Assembly: GCA_028694115.1 (NCBI GenBank)
Contig: JAQUUB010000011.1
Span: 1-64,000 of the forward strand
DNA length: 64,000 bases
From: Lachnospiraceae bacterium
Lineage (GTDB): Bacteria > Bacillota_A > Clostridia > Lachnospirales > Lachnospiraceae
Direction of reading: 5' to 3'
Shown: positions 1 through 9,488 of the stretch, one piece after another
Numbering within the stretch: the stretch's first letter is position 1
Layout: every line of letters begins with the position of its first letter
The notes under the pieces: generated by a model
What the model saw: only the letters and a program-made list of their open reading frames with translations
Database searches by the model: none
What the model was told of the DNA's origin: nothing
Program-made: the position numbers and the translations under genes

Positions 1-87
1 ATTGCAAAGGTAAACGATGAAATGAGGGAAAATAGCATAGTAGCAAAGAATTTGAAGTCGGAATCAGAGAATTTTTCCAGTGTATAA
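1..87 (+). CDS. C-terminal end of a probable methyl-accepting chemotaxis protein (5' truncated by window)
   Basis: Frame 1 is open from the first base and ends at TAA 85-87, giving 28 residues. The tail is helical and rich in Glu, Asn and Ser (it contains NDEMRENSIVAKNL and ends ENFSSV). This resembles the last helix of clostridial chemoreceptors, and the next gene is one. It is too short for a firm family call, and any other protein ending in an amphipathic helix would also fit. No other frame is open here. Confidence 0.45.
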   Translation: MAKVNDEMRENSIVAKNLKSESENFSSV

Positions 88-109
88 GTTGTTTTGAAAG
101 TTTTTTGTT

Positions 110-170
110 AGGGCATATATTTTGGCAGTTGCATAATTAAGCTTTTTGACTTCTCGCGGATATATGCCCT
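110..170. other. Long-loop inverted repeat after the truncated gene
   Basis: AGGGCATATAT at 110-120 pairs perfectly with ATATATGCCCT at 160-170, an 11-bp stem around a 39-nt loop. It lies about 20 bases after the upstream stop codon and is followed by CCTATTTT rather than a clean T-run. It may be a 3'-end stabilising structure or weak terminator for the upstream gene. The loop holds no ORF. Confidence 0.4.
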
Positions 171-321
171 CCTATTTTAAATACCTAAATAAAATATAAT
201 TGAATAGAGAGCCGGATATGGTTTTAGAAAATATATCGATAAAGGAAAAAATTTGAAAAAATGTGTTGCTAATAACTTAAAAATAATATAAACTATCCCA
301 TGTTGAGAAAAATAAAATAAA

Positions 322-404
322 GATTCGGCAAACTTACTGAAAAGTAAGGACGCAAAGCTTAGGACCTTCCTTGATTATAAGAAACAAGATGGTAGCCAGT
401 TGCA
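322..404 (+). promoter_or_regulatory. Cyclic-di-GMP class I (GEMM-I) riboswitch aptamer
   Basis: The conserved GEMM-I blocks occur in order. GCAAAC lies at 328-333. A helix follows, with CTTACT pairing AGTAAG across a GAAA tetraloop at 339-342, the usual tetraloop docked in the receptor. GGACGCAAAGC is at 349-359, then a second variable helix, then GGTAGCC at 391-397 and a closing TTGC at 400-403. The class binds c-di-GMP between the two helices. A terminator follows directly and the first downstream gene is a chemoreceptor, a common target. Whether the ligand turns expression on or off cannot be read here. Confidence 0.9.
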
Positions 405-410
405 CTCCTA

Positions 411-440
411 TCCTCCTTTGCAATAACGGAGGATTTTTTT
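411..440 (+). terminator. Intrinsic terminator forming the riboswitch expression platform
   Basis: TCCTCC at 411-416 pairs with GGAGGA at 428-433, followed by seven or more T to 440. It lies 8 bases after the aptamer and 18 bases before the start codon of the chemoreceptor gene. This is the normal position for an aptamer-controlled premature terminator. Confidence 0.8.
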
Positions 441-458
441 GTCGATTTTGGAGGAAAA

Positions 459-2447
459 ATGAAAAGTATTAGAACCAAATTAATTATCTATTTTGCACTT
501 TTATTGATTATCGCATCAGCATCATTAGGAGCGCTTTCGAGTATGTATTCTCAAAGAGCACTTGTGAAAGCTGCGGAAGATGCTCTGTCTACTATTGCAG
601 AGGGGGGCGTAAAAACTTCACAGGGAAGAATGGAAACACAAACAAGAACACTTGAAATCATGGCATCAAGTGGAGATATTAATGGAATGAACTGGAACGT
701 ACAAAAACGTCTATTACAGATGCAGCTAAAAGAATCGGGATTTATAGGTCTCGCAGTTGTTGATAAAAATGGATTTGCCCAATATACAGATGATTCTACA
801 GCAGAACTTGCGGATAGGGTATATGTAAAAAATGCTTTAGAAGGAAAATCTAATATTTCTGATGTTCTGATAAGTTCTGTTACTGGGGAACCAGTTATTA
901 TGGTTGCCGTTCCAATTCAAAAAAATGGAGCTATCGTTGGGGCACTGATTGGAAGAAAAGATGCCAATTTATTAAGTGATATTGTATCAGACATTAAATA
1001 TGGAGAGTCGGGATACAGCTATATGATTAATAATAAGGGTGTGGTAATCGCACATCCAGATCATGAAAAAGTAATTAACCAATTTTCTCCTATCGTTGAA
1101 GCAGAATCAAATAAGGAATTATCTTCATTATCTGATTTATTTTCAAAAATAATTGTGAGTGAAAAAGGGGTTTCGACCTATGACTATGATGGAAAAACCC
1201 AATACGTTAGCTATCAGGCAATAGAGGGTACCGATTGGTTCATGGTAATTACTGCAAATAAGAATGAAGTACTTGGTTCCATTTATGAATTACGGATGAT
1301 TATAATTGGTGTTACGATAGTAATTTTAATTGTTAGTTTATTTTTAGTTTTTTTCGTTGGAAATTCAATTGCAAGGCCTATTATACACACTGTAAAGTAT
1401 GCTGAAAAAATTGCTAATCTGGATATTACTGAAAATGTAGCAACAAAATTCATAAATAGAAAAGATGAAATTGGGACTTTGTCTATTTCTTTACAGTCCA
1501 TGAAGGATAGCCTTTTTAGTATCATTCATGATATCAATGATTGTGCCGAACAGTTATCCTCATCTTCAGAAGAAATGACGGCAACAACAGAACAGTCATC
1601 AGAAACCGTTAATGAAATTAGTAATACCGTTATGGAAATTGCACGAGGTGCTTCTGAACAGGCAGAATTAACACAAACAGGTGCAGAGAAAGCAGATGCT
1701 CTTGGAAATGTTATTGAGAGAGATCAGGAGTATCTAAAGAAAATGAACCAGGTAACTACAGAAGTGGAAGGTATTGTAAAAAAGGGAATGGAGGATATTG
1801 CTTATCTTTCAGAAAAAACAAAGGATAATAGCGTAGCTGGTACAGAGATTGAACAGGTTATTATGAAAACAGACAGCAGTGCAAAGAAAATTGGTGATGC
1901 AAGCAATGTAATTGCGTCAATAGCAGATCAGACAAATTTGCTTGCCCTAAATGCTGCAATTGAAGCTGCAAGAGCAGGTGATGCAGGAAAAGGATTTTCT
2001 GTTGTAGCAGAAGAAATAAGAAAACTAGCAGAGCAATCGGCTGATTCAACGAAAGAAATTGATAGTGCAATTACTGATTTGTTAAAGAATTCAGAGGATG
2101 CAGTTTTAACAATTAAAAAAATGCTTGAAGTGATTGAAAAACAAGCGGAAAGCGTTGAAATTAATAGAGAAAATTATGAGTCAATTAAAAATGCAATTCA
2201 TAGTGTTGCTGAGGTAGTAGAAAATCTTAATGAATCAGGAACTAATATGGAAAGTATGAAGGTAAATATATTAGAATCCATGCAAAATCTTTCGGCAATT
2301 GCAGAAGAAAATTCAGCATCTACAGAAGAGGTAACAGCTTCTATGGAAGAGCAGACAGCTTCCATGGCAGAAATCGCGAACGCAAGCGAGGAATTAGCAA
2401 AGCTGGCAGAAAACTTACAGGATACCGTTCACAAATTTAGAATTTAA
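459..2447 (+). CDS. Methyl-accepting chemotaxis protein with Cache-type sensor domain
   Basis: 662 residues. A first membrane helix at about 8-29 is followed by an extracellular domain to about 275 with Cache-type features ([15 protein letters not shown] and an [12 protein letters not shown] strand). A second membrane helix lies at about 280-302, then HAMP and a long coiled-coil signalling domain. The hairpin tip is [20 protein letters not shown], the CheA/CheW contact. There is no C-terminal CheR-tethering pentapeptide. It should sense a small ligand outside the cell and control CheA. The ATG at 459 has a GGAGG-type site at 450-454. It is the first gene after the c-di-GMP riboswitch and is followed within 12 bases by an EAL protein, so both should share c-di-GMP control. 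Confidence 0.93.
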   Translation: MKSIRTKLIIYFALLLIIASASLGALSSMYSQRALVKAAEDALSTIAEGGVKTSQGRMETQTRTLEIMASSGDINGMNWNVQKRLLQMQLKESGFIGLAVVDKNGFAQYTDDSTAELADRVYVKNALEGKSNISDVLISSVTGEPVIMVAVPIQKNGAIVGALIGRKDANLLSDIVSDIKYGESGYSYMINNKGVVIAHPDHEKVINQFSPIVEAESNKELSSLSDLFSKIIVSEKGVSTYDYDGKTQYVSYQAIEGTDWFMVITANKNEVLGSIYELRMIIIGVTIVILIVSLFLVFFVGNSIARPIIHTVKYAEKIANLDITENVATKFINRKDEIGTLSISLQSMKDSLFSIIHDINDCAEQLSSSSEEMTATTEQSSETVNEISNTVMEIARGASEQAELTQTGAEKADALGNVIERDQEYLKKMNQVTTEVEGIVKKGMEDIAYLSEKTKDNSVAGTEIEQVIMKTDSSAKKIGDASNVIASIADQTNLLALNAAIEAARAGDAGKGFSVVAEEIRKLAEQSADSTKEIDSAITDLLKNSEDAVLTIKKMLEVIEKQAESVEINRENYESIKNAIHSVAEVVENLNESGTNMESMKVNILESMQNLSAIAEENSASTEEVTASMEEQTASMAEIANASEELAKLAENLQDTVHKFRI

Positions 2448-2459
2448 AAGGGTAAAGTG

Positions 2460-4160
2460 ATGAAAGCATTTTGGGAATTTGGACAAATTAAAGTTAAATG
2501 GAACAAATTTATTATTGAAACAGTAGGTAAGCTTACTGGAATAAAAGTGAAAGAAAAAGAAAACCAAACAATTCGATTTTACTCTTTATTGGGCATACTT
2601 TTTTTGATAACAATTATGATCTATTTATCTGGTGGAATCAGCCCAATTACACATCTTTTGTACATACCGATTATACTTTCATCTTTTATACTTTCATTTA
2701 AAAAAGCAACTCTTATTGCTTTTTTTGCAGGAGTTTTTATTGGACCTTATATGCCGGCGGATCTTACAAATCATATTATGCAAAGTCAGGAATCATGGAT
2801 ATTGAGACTTATTATGTTTATGATAATATCATTTTTTCTTTCCAACATTTCCTACTATATTAGGACTAAAAATGATATGGATCGCAATAAAATGTTTACG
2901 GATGAATTTTCAGGTTATCCAAACATCAGCAGCTTGAAAAATAAAATGAAGGAGTCAATGAAAGAAAATAGAGAGCAAGAAATAAGTATGGCATTGATTC
3001 AATTCTCTAATCTTGATTCCATTTACCGATTAACAAATTATGAAAAAGGGAAAGAACTTTTAACTTATCTTATAGAAAGCCTTACAGAATATTTTCCGGA
3101 ATGCTCTATATATGGAGTATCCTCTGATAAAGTTTTACTTTTTGCTGAAAATAAGAATGAGGAGTATGTGTATACAAAGGTAAAAGAGTATATTATGAAC
3201 CAAAACAAGCCTATGATGATATATGACATTCCGTTCATAGTAAATTATAAGGCATCTGTCCTTGGTGGGAAAACGACGGATTATATGGATGATTTGTTGA
3301 TTAAGCTTAATAAAACACTAGAAATTATTTGCCATTCTCAAAATAATATTATGAAATATGACTCCCAAATATCCGAATCCATGGATAATTATTACATTAC
3401 TTTAGTTGACATCTGCAATGCAGTTAACCAAGAAGAATTTTATTTGGTATATCAACCAAAAACAGATCCAAGCACAGGAATCATGGATGGAGTTGAGGTA
3501 TTGCTTAGGTGGGGAAATGCAAAGTATCAAAAAACCCCAATTTCAAAAATCGTACAAATAACAGAAGACATGGGTTTAATTAATTATTTATCCAGTTGGA
3601 TTATTGAAAAGGTTGCTTTGCAACAGCAGCTATGGGAAAAACAAGGAATCCACATTAAAACAGCAATTAATTTATCAGCAAGTGATATTAACAATCCAAA
3701 CATAGTCAAGCACATAAAAAAATGTATTAATCATTATAATATTGATCCAAAGTATCTAGAATTCGAATTGACTGAAAGATGCATTCTAAAAAATGAAGAA
3801 GAGGTATTTCAAGTTTTAAAAGAATTTCAGGAGATGGGAATTCGTATCTCGTTAGATGACTATGGTACTGGTCACAACTCTTTAAACTATTTATTGGAAA
3901 ATAAATTTATTTTTGATTATATTAAAATTGATAAAGTCTTTATTGATGAAATCAATAAATATAGTATGGAGGCATTAATTAGAGGCATCATTACAGCAGG
4001 ACATGGTTTAAAGAGCAGAATCATCGCAGAGGGTGTTGAAAAAAAAGAACAGGTCACATTACTTAAGAATTTAGGATGCGACATGATACAGGGATATTAT
4101 TATAGTAAGCCATTACCCGTAGAGCAAATTGAAGCATATTATCTACAGCAACGAGCATGA
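2460..4160 (+). CDS. Membrane EAL-domain c-di-GMP phosphodiesterase with degenerate GGDEF domain
   Basis: About 566 residues. Three to four membrane helices lie at about 40-140, then a GGDEF-fold domain at about 145-295 in which SSDKV stands where GGDEF should be, so no cyclase activity is expected. The EAL domain follows at about 310-560. EAL is EVL here, but the key residues are present: Glu346, NLSASD, ELTE, Asp466-Asp467 in DDYGTG, IKIDK, Glu524 in AEGVE and the QGYYYSKPLP end. It should hydrolyse c-di-GMP to pGpG at the membrane. ATG 2460 sits 7 bases after AAAGGG; a GTG three bases earlier is less well placed. It shares the riboswitch transcript with the chemoreceptor. Confidence 0.88.
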   Translation: MKAFWEFGQIKVKWNKFIIETVGKLTGIKVKEKENQTIRFYSLLGILFLITIMIYLSGGISPITHLLYIPIILSSFILSFKKATLIAFFAGVFIGPYMPADLTNHIMQSQESWILRLIMFMIISFFLSNISYYIRTKNDMDRNKMFTDEFSGYPNISSLKNKMKESMKENREQEISMALIQFSNLDSIYRLTNYEKGKELLTYLIESLTEYFPECSIYGVSSDKVLLFAENKNEEYVYTKVKEYIMNQNKPMMIYDIPFIVNYKASVLGGKTTDYMDDLLIKLNKTLEIICHSQNNIMKYDSQISESMDNYYITLVDICNAVNQEEFYLVYQPKTDPSTGIMDGVEVLLRWGNAKYQKTPISKIVQITEDMGLINYLSSWIIEKVALQQQLWEKQGIHIKTAINLSASDINNPNIVKHIKKCINHYNIDPKYLEFELTERCILKNEEEVFQVLKEFQEMGIRISLDDYGTGHNSLNYLLENKFIFDYIKIDKVFIDEINKYSMEALIRGIITAGHGLKSRIIAEGVEKKEQVTLLKNLGCDMIQGYYYSKPLPVEQIEAYYLQQRA

Positions 4161-4249
4161 TAAATAGGAATTAGAAAATATAAAAGAGGCCTTTGCAAAA
4201 TAGTTTCCTTTATGTGACGGCATACGATATTATATAAAATGGAGTTGTT

Positions 4250-4280
4250 AAAAAAGTCGGGCATGTGATAAATCCACATG
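4250..4280 (-). terminator. Probable terminator for the YkgJ-like gene
   Basis: CATGTG at 4262-4267 pairs with CACATG at 4275-4280, immediately after the minus-strand stop. On that strand a run of six T follows at 4255-4250, separated by six bases. The spacing to the T-run is longer than usual, so the call is moderate. Confidence 0.4.
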
Positions 4281-4937
4281 TTAGACGAAAGGGGTGTAGT
4301 TTCGTCTGTGATAAAACTGTTCATAAAAATCCTGATCTGTCTCAAATCCTTTATAATAATATTGTAGTAATATATACTTTATCAATTCCTTCTGTTCTTC
4401 TTCAGAAGACGCTGCAAGAATTTTCTCAGAAAAATCATTTAAATAGTAATGCCAGTCAAGAATATAAGCATCATATCTGATGGGATCCTTGGTATCAATC
4501 CATTTGTGGACTTTAATTTTTAATCTGTTTTTCTTTTCACATTCATGAATTTGTAAAAAATATTGGAAAGAATGATTCTCATAAAATCTGCCCAAAGGAA
4601 AAAGCCGGCAGATTCCCGGTCGATATGTATGAATTTCACATCGCCCCTCCTTTGACAAAAACGAACAGGATTCCTCTTCTCCCACCATTCTCAAAGTAGG
4701 AAGAATAACCCCATCCTTCATGGAAAGATCAAGATGATCAGTTAACAATTGCTGAAAGGACTTTCCTGTTGCAATAGATAATCGATAGACATCGTATGGG
4801 TCTAATACAATAGAATTTCCCATGCCCTTACAACAGGAAGAACACCCCCTACAATCTGCACAATCAGCTTTTACCATATCATTTAGCTGATATAATTTTC
4901 CGTCTGATATTTCGTCTAGACTAACATTTCGCTTCAT
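4281..4937 (-). CDS. YkgJ-family cysteine-cluster protein
   Basis: 218 residues, no signal peptide or membrane helix. The family cysteine pattern is clear: CADCRGCSSCCKGMG near residues 26-40, then CSFLSKEGRCEIHTYRPGIC with the RLFPLGR end near 91-115. The family is annotated as zinc- or iron-chelating; several relatives act as metal-dependent modification enzymes or chaperones, and the exact role here is unknown. It is monocistronic, convergent with the EAL gene and divergent from the anchored binding protein gene. The ATG at 4937 is preceded by AGGATGG. Confidence 0.8.
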   Translation of the reverse strand: MKRNVSLDEISDGKLYQLNDMVKADCADCRGCSSCCKGMGNSIVLDPYDVYRLSIATGKSFQQLLTDHLDLSMKDGVILPTLRMVGEEESCSFLSKEGRCEIHTYRPGICRLFPLGRFYENHSFQYFLQIHECEKKNRLKIKVHKWIDTKDPIRYDAYILDWHYYLNDFSEKILAASSEEEQKELIKYILLQYYYKGFETDQDFYEQFYHRRNYTPFV

Positions 4938-5086
4938 ACCTTTACCATCCTAACGTTTTTTCTATTATTTTTATTCACTATGTTCTATAATAAAGCATGA
5001 CGGAAAGAATGTAAAATACAGTAACAACATAGAGATTTCATGTAGCTTGTTTTGGTGTACTTTGCAGGTAAAGCAATTATTACATT

Positions 5087-5120
5087 TGTCATATGACGGA
5101 TGCAAGTTGCGGGATATAAT
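5087..5120 (+). promoter_or_regulatory. Putative promoter with TGTCA/TGAC palindrome
   Basis: A perfect TATAAT is at 5115-5120. No good -35 lies 17 bases upstream; instead the 10-bp palindrome GTCATATGAC occupies 5088-5097. Related TGACA/TGTCA half-sites recur upstream of the ABC operon at 9530-9587. This fits control of both units by one factor, plausibly the response regulator encoded between them. Confidence 0.4.
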
Positions 5121-5183
5121 TTTGTTAGTTATAATAAAAAGGATAATGCAAACGATAAAAATAGATTTATTAAGGTAAAAAAC

Positions 5184-6155
5184 ATGGAGATAAAAAAAAC
5201 TCATATTTTGGTATACATAGTTATGATCAATCTCTTACTTATCCTATTAGGCTTACAGTTTTTATTTTCCGACAGGGATTTTTCGGCATTGAAGGTTGAG
5301 CAGAGCAGAAAAATAGGTGCTTGCTATACTGATTTAGACAATTCTTTTTTTGATGTTTTAAATAATGAGATTAGTTCGGTAATAGAAGAGAATGGTGATC
5401 TACTGATTACACGGGATTCTATGCTAGATCAAGAAAAACAGAATATGCAGATTCATGAATTAATTCAGAGTGGTGTCGATGCATTAATCATAGCACCAGT
5501 TGACTGGAAGGCCATAAAACCTGCCTTGGAGGAATCGAAAGAAGCAGGGGTAATTGTATTGATTGTAGATTCACAGGTTTATGACAAAGATTTGGTGGAT
5601 TGTATGATAACCTCGGATAATTATGATGTGGGTGTACAAATGGCAAATTATTTGAAGAGTCAATGCGAAAATGCAAGAATTATGGTGATTGAAAAGGAAG
5701 GATCGAAAGCTTCAGATGATAGAGTAAAAGGATTTAAGGATGAATTAGCGAGAGAAAAATCATATCAAATTATTGCAGAGAGAATAAGTGATGGAACCAT
5801 TGAAAGTTCTATGAATACAGTTGAAACAGTTATAAATGGAAGAATAAATTTTGACTGTGTATTTGCAGTAAATGATCCATGTGCTATTGGAGCAATTACA
5901 GCATGTGAAAAATATAAAATCGCACAATACGTGGATTTTTTGAGTACAGATGGAAGTCCGGATGGAAAAAAATTAATACAAAGTTCTGCAATGATGGCAA
6001 CAGCGGCTCAATTTCCAACAGAAATGGGAATGCGTGCTGTAGAATCACTTTATAAAATTCTTAATGGAGAAGATTGTGAGAAAAGTATACTAGTACCTGT
6101 AAAATTGATAACTAGATACACAATAACCAGCTATGATTTAGAAAAATGGCAATAA
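5184..6155 (+). CDS. Membrane-anchored sugar-binding protein (RbsB/peripla_BP_4 fold), likely sensor component
   Basis: 323 residues from ATG 5184, chosen because AAGG lies 8 bases upstream; the in-frame ATG at 5100 overlaps the promoter and has no ribosome site. A single hydrophobic helix at about 6-28 has no lipobox cysteine, so the protein should stay anchored rather than be a free lipoprotein. The rest matches ribose-type binding proteins: IGACYTDLDNSFF at the start, QSGVDALIIAPVD, the hinge region, VFAVNDPCAIGAI. It starts a run with a histidine kinase, response regulator and second binding protein and has no permease beside it. A precedent is the anchored xylose-binding protein XylFII that works with LytS in Clostridium. 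Transport use cannot be excluded. Confidence 0.82.
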   Translation: MEIKKTHILVYIVMINLLLILLGLQFLFSDRDFSALKVEQSRKIGACYTDLDNSFFDVLNNEISSVIEENGDLLITRDSMLDQEKQNMQIHELIQSGVDALIIAPVDWKAIKPALEESKEAGVIVLIVDSQVYDKDLVDCMITSDNYDVGVQMANYLKSQCENARIMVIEKEGSKASDDRVKGFKDELAREKSYQIIAERISDGTIESSMNTVETVINGRINFDCVFAVNDPCAIGAITACEKYKIAQYVDFLSTDGSPDGKKLIQSSAMMATAAQFPTEMGMRAVESLYKILNGEDCEKSILVPVKLITRYTITSYDLEKWQ

Positions 6156-6201
6156 ATAACAGCGAAACGTTACTTTTAAGAAGAAGGAAAAGAAAAGTCA
6201 T

Positions 6202-7500
6202 ATGTCAGATAGTGTAGCTCTTACTTATATCCGTACTGTTATGAAAAACTTAAATCTACTACTTATCTTATGGATATCAGGGATTGTATGTCTTACAACC
6301 TATAAGATTGTAGAGGCTTTTGAAGCAGAAGAGTTTATGAAGCAGGTAGGAACCATACCGATAGAGCCCTGGAAGGTTCCCTTAATATCAGTTATTGCTT
6401 TTTTATTATTGGTGGCTGTTATGTCAATGAAACGGTGGGAATTGCAAAAGGATCTTCATTTTATTATTTATAGTATTCTGGAAGTGATTCTTTGCTTGAT
6501 TATTATGCGTGCATTGGATTTTAATTATAATAGTATCGTTTTGCTTATCATAGCAGATTTATTGACCTACTGGAAGAATACGAAATTTCGGATATCCGTA
6601 ATAGTCTTGCTATTTTTACTATATATCATTACAGATATTGCAATTTACCAGAATGTGGTGCAGATTATACCGATAGATGCGTATTTAACTTATTACAGTA
6701 CGGATGCTAGAATGATTATTACAGGAACGAAAAGCGTTTTAAATTCCTGTAATATCTTACTTTTTATGTTTTATATGGTACTGCTGATCCGAGTACAGAG
6801 AATGGAAAATGAAAGAATTTTGGAGCTCAATAAAAAATTGGATGAAGCTAATGTGCAATTAAAGCTTTATGCTCTAAAGACGGAAAAAATGACAGAGACA
6901 AGGGAAAGAAACAGACTAGCAAGAGAAATCCATGATACGCTTGGACATGCACTGACGGGAATTATTGCAGGGATTGATGCTTGTAAGAAGTTAATTGATT
7001 TCTCGACGGATGAAACGAAAGAACAACTGGAAGCGGTTGCGGAAGTAGCAAGAAGTGGTATGAAGGATGTTCGAAGGTCGGTGAAGGCGTTACGTCCCGA
7101 TGCACTAGAGAAGTTTAGTCTGGAGGAAGCCATCAATCAGGTAATCAAGGAAATGAGCAATGTTTCTGGAGCGGAAATCAATCTTGAAAATATAGCAGGT
7201 AAACTGGAATTTCAGGAGGATGAAGAAGAAACCATATATAGGATTGTACAGGAAAGTCTGACAAATGCAATTAGACATGGGAATGCAGATAAAATACAGA
7301 TTAAAATAGAGAGAATGAATAATCTTGTAATCGTAAATATCAAAGACAATGGTATTGGATGTGAAAATATTGAAAAAGGGTTTGGATTGAGGCATATGTC
7401 TGAAAGACTGGAACTTTTAAATGGTGAGTTGAGGTATGACGGAGTAAATGGTTTTACTGTCATGGCAAAAATACCAATACGCTGGGGGCGAGCAGAATGA
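6202..7500 (+). CDS. NarL/DegS-type membrane histidine kinase
   Basis: 432 residues. The N-terminal half holds about six membrane helices (from about 17 to 200) with almost no extracellular domain. A coiled coil follows, then a HisKA_3 dimerisation domain with H-box AREIHDTLGHALTG and phospho-acceptor His244. The ATPase domain has the N-box ESLTNAIRHG and the DNGIG and GFGLRHMSERL motifs. With so little outside the membrane it probably relies on partner proteins for ligand sensing, and both candidates are adjacent. Its stop overlaps the response-regulator start by 4 bases. The ribosome site before 6202 is weak; an ATG at 6241 is possible but would clip the first helix. Confidence 0.9.
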   Translation: MSDSVALTYIRTVMKNLNLLLILWISGIVCLTTYKIVEAFEAEEFMKQVGTIPIEPWKVPLISVIAFLLLVAVMSMKRWELQKDLHFIIYSILEVILCLIIMRALDFNYNSIVLLIIADLLTYWKNTKFRISVIVLLFLLYIITDIAIYQNVVQIIPIDAYLTYYSTDARMIITGTKSVLNSCNILLFMFYMVLLIRVQRMENERILELNKKLDEANVQLKLYALKTEKMTETRERNRLAREIHDTLGHALTGIIAGIDACKKLIDFSTDETKEQLEAVAEVARSGMKDVRRSVKALRPDALEKFSLEEAINQVIKEMSNVSGAEINLENIAGKLEFQEDEEETIYRIVQESLTNAIRHGNADKIQIKIERMNNLVIVNIKDNGIGCENIEKGFGLRHMSERLELLNGELRYDGVNGFTVMAKIPIRWGRAE

Positions 7501-8156
7501 TTAAAGTATTAATTGCAGATGATCAGAAAATTTTAAGACAGAGTCTGAAAATAATTCTAGCAACAGAAAAAGACATTGAGGTAACGGATGCGGTATCAAA
7601 TGGAAGAGAAGTCATACGTTCCGTAAGAGAAAATATGCCGGATGTTATTTTAATGGACATACGTATGCCTGAAATGGATGGTGTTCAATGCACAAAAATC
7701 ATAAAGGAAAATTATCCAAAGATTAAGATTATTATACTGACAACATTCGATGATGATGAATATGTTTTCAGTGCTTTAAGGGATGGAGCGAGTGGATATT
7801 TATTAAAAGGTATTTCCATGGAAGAGCTGACGGATTCCATCTATAAGGTCAACAGTGGCAGTTCCATGATAAATTCAGATATTATTCCAAAGGTGATTCG
7901 GTTGTTTTCTCAAATGGCGAAAAGCAATATGGCGATTCAGGTAAGACCTCATAGTTCAGATGAAATCAGCAATACAGAATGGAAAGTAATCAAGCTTGTT
8001 GGAAGTGGTATGTCCAATAAGGAAATCGCTTCTGACTTATCTCTTTCCGAAGGTACAATCCGGAATTATTTAAGTACAATTCTGAATAAGCTGAATTTAC
8101 GTGACAGAACACAGCTGGCAATCTGGGCAGTTCAAACGGGAGTCGTGACGGGGTAA
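7497..8156 (+). CDS. NarL/FixJ-family response regulator
   Basis: 219 residues. The receiver domain at about 1-120 has acidic pair DD at 9-10, phospho-acceptor Asp54 in LMDIRMPEMDG, Thr in ILTTFDDD and Lys in YLLKGI. The C-terminal LuxR-type helix-turn-helix at about 150-215 includes MSNKEIASDLSLSEGTIRNYLS. It is the cognate partner of the overlapping kinase. Its likely targets are the sensor operon and the importer operon at 9661, which has TGACA repeats upstream of a promoter lacking a -35 box. Confidence 0.92.
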   Translation: MIKVLIADDQKILRQSLKIILATEKDIEVTDAVSNGREVIRSVRENMPDVILMDIRMPEMDGVQCTKIIKENYPKIKIIILTTFDDDEYVFSALRDGASGYLLKGISMEELTDSIYKVNSGSSMINSDIIPKVIRLFSQMAKSNMAIQVRPHSSDEISNTEWKVIKLVGSGMSNKEIASDLSLSEGTIRNYLSTILNKLNLRDRTQLAIWAVQTGVVTG

Positions 8157-8161
8157 AAGGG

Positions 8162-9448
8162 ATGAAATGGAAAAGGTGGATGATTCTTTGTGTATTAATG
8201 CTTTTCACAATATCATTATTGGTATTCAGTTGGAAAAAGCAAAGGACGATTGTATTAACGTTTGGGATGTTCTCTGATAGTAATTGGGACACAGACAGCG
8301 AGAATACAACGGAAATTGTGGAAGCAGCCATCCGAAAATTTGAAGCGAAGCATTCCAAAGTGAAAATTAAATATGAAAGTGGTATTCAGAAAGAAGATTA
8401 TACGGAATGGCTGGAAGGAAAATTTCTTACAGGGGATGAGCCCGATGTTTTTATGGTGTCTGCGGATACCTTTTATGCACTGGCATCAAAAGGAGCGCTG
8501 CTTGAGCTTTCTGATTTTATGAAAAAAGACGAGGGATTTCTGACTTCCGATTTTTATGATGTGGGAATTAAAGCGGGCAAGTATCAATCAAAGCAATATG
8601 CACTTCCCTATGAGGCGGTACCGTTATTAATGTGTGTGAATACGACATTATTAAATAGCATGAACATCGTGTTACCAACAAATGACTGGACCTGGGGAGA
8701 TTTTCATGCCATATGTCGAAAAGCTACAAAGGATACGGATGGGGATGAAAGGCTGGATCAATTTGGTGTTTGCCGCTATACATGGAAGGAAGCCGCATAC
8801 TCAAATGGTGCTTCTCTTTTTAATGAGGATGGAACAGAAAATTATATCAGTCATCAGGATGTAGTAAATGCAGTTAATTATATATATAAGATTTATGCAT
8901 TAACAGATGGATATACGGTTACTGAGCAGGAATTTGAAGCTGGAAATGTTGTATTTACCCCAATGCTTTTAACAAATTATCGGATGTATAAAAATAACTC
9001 TTTCAGGAATCAAAAGTATGCTGATTTTTCATGGACGTGTATCACAATGCCAGCAGGGCCACAGGGAGATAATACTTCAGAAGTAGATACCTTGTTAGGA
9101 GCAATCGGGAAAAGAAGCAGGCATCAGAAACTGGCATGGGAGTTTTTGAAGATGCTGACCGGTGACGAAGAAATCCAGAAAATGGTTGCAAGAGAGTCAA
9201 AGGGAGTTTCTGTATTAAAAAAGGTAACAGAGAGTAAAGAAGTATATAATGAAAAAAATAATATTGATACAAGATTACTGGTGTTTTCAATGGAAAAAGG
9301 TGTGACAATTTCTAAATTCGCTAATTACGAAGAAGCCATTAACAAGATGGATAATGGTGTGCTAGAGGCAATGTCTAGTGACAAAGATATACAAGCATCA
9401 CTATTAACATTGCAGAAAAATATAGATAGTTACCTGAAGAACGACTAG
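8162..9448 (+). CDS. Membrane-anchored extracellular solute-binding protein, family 1
   Basis: 428 residues. A hydrophobic helix at about 6-23 (WMILCVLMLFTISLLVF) is followed by basic residues. There is no lipobox and no clear signal-peptidase site, so it should be an anchored extracellular domain. The rest matches SBP_bac_1 proteins: ENTTEIVEAAIRKFEAKHSKVKI, GDEPDVFMVSADTF, LPYEAVPLLMCVN. This fold normally works with MalF/MalG-type permeases, yet none is here; the next operon carries an Rbs-type importer with its own binding protein. It starts 5 bases after the response-regulator stop, so it belongs to the sensor operon and may be a second sensing subunit. Confidence 0.82.
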   Translation: MKWKRWMILCVLMLFTISLLVFSWKKQRTIVLTFGMFSDSNWDTDSENTTEIVEAAIRKFEAKHSKVKIKYESGIQKEDYTEWLEGKFLTGDEPDVFMVSADTFYALASKGALLELSDFMKKDEGFLTSDFYDVGIKAGKYQSKQYALPYEAVPLLMCVNTTLLNSMNIVLPTNDWTWGDFHAICRKATKDTDGDERLDQFGVCRYTWKEAAYSNGASLFNEDGTENYISHQDVVNAVNYIYKIYALTDGYTVTEQEFEAGNVVFTPMLLTNYRMYKNNSFRNQKYADFSWTCITMPAGPQGDNTSEVDTLLGAIGKRSRHQKLAWEFLKMLTGDEEIQKMVARESKGVSVLKKVTESKEVYNEKNNIDTRLLVFSMEKGVTISKFANYEEAINKMDNGVLEAMSSDKDIQASLLTLQKNIDSYLKND

Positions 9449-9488
9449 CTATTAGGAGCTGGTAACAATATTGGTATAGGAGCTGAGA

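Noticed and set aside
193..219. Sigma-28-like motility promoter (TAAA ... GCCGGATAT) before the riboswitch
   Set aside because: The spacer is about 17 rather than 15-16 and the -10 element carries an extra G, so the match is too poor to call.
2457..3400. Active diguanylate cyclase domain in the EAL protein
   Set aside because: The domain fold is present but SSDKV replaces GGDEF, so cyclase activity is not expected.
4265..4480. Small plus-strand reading frame of 71 codons
   Set aside because: It is antisense to the well-supported YkgJ-like gene and has no ribosome site.
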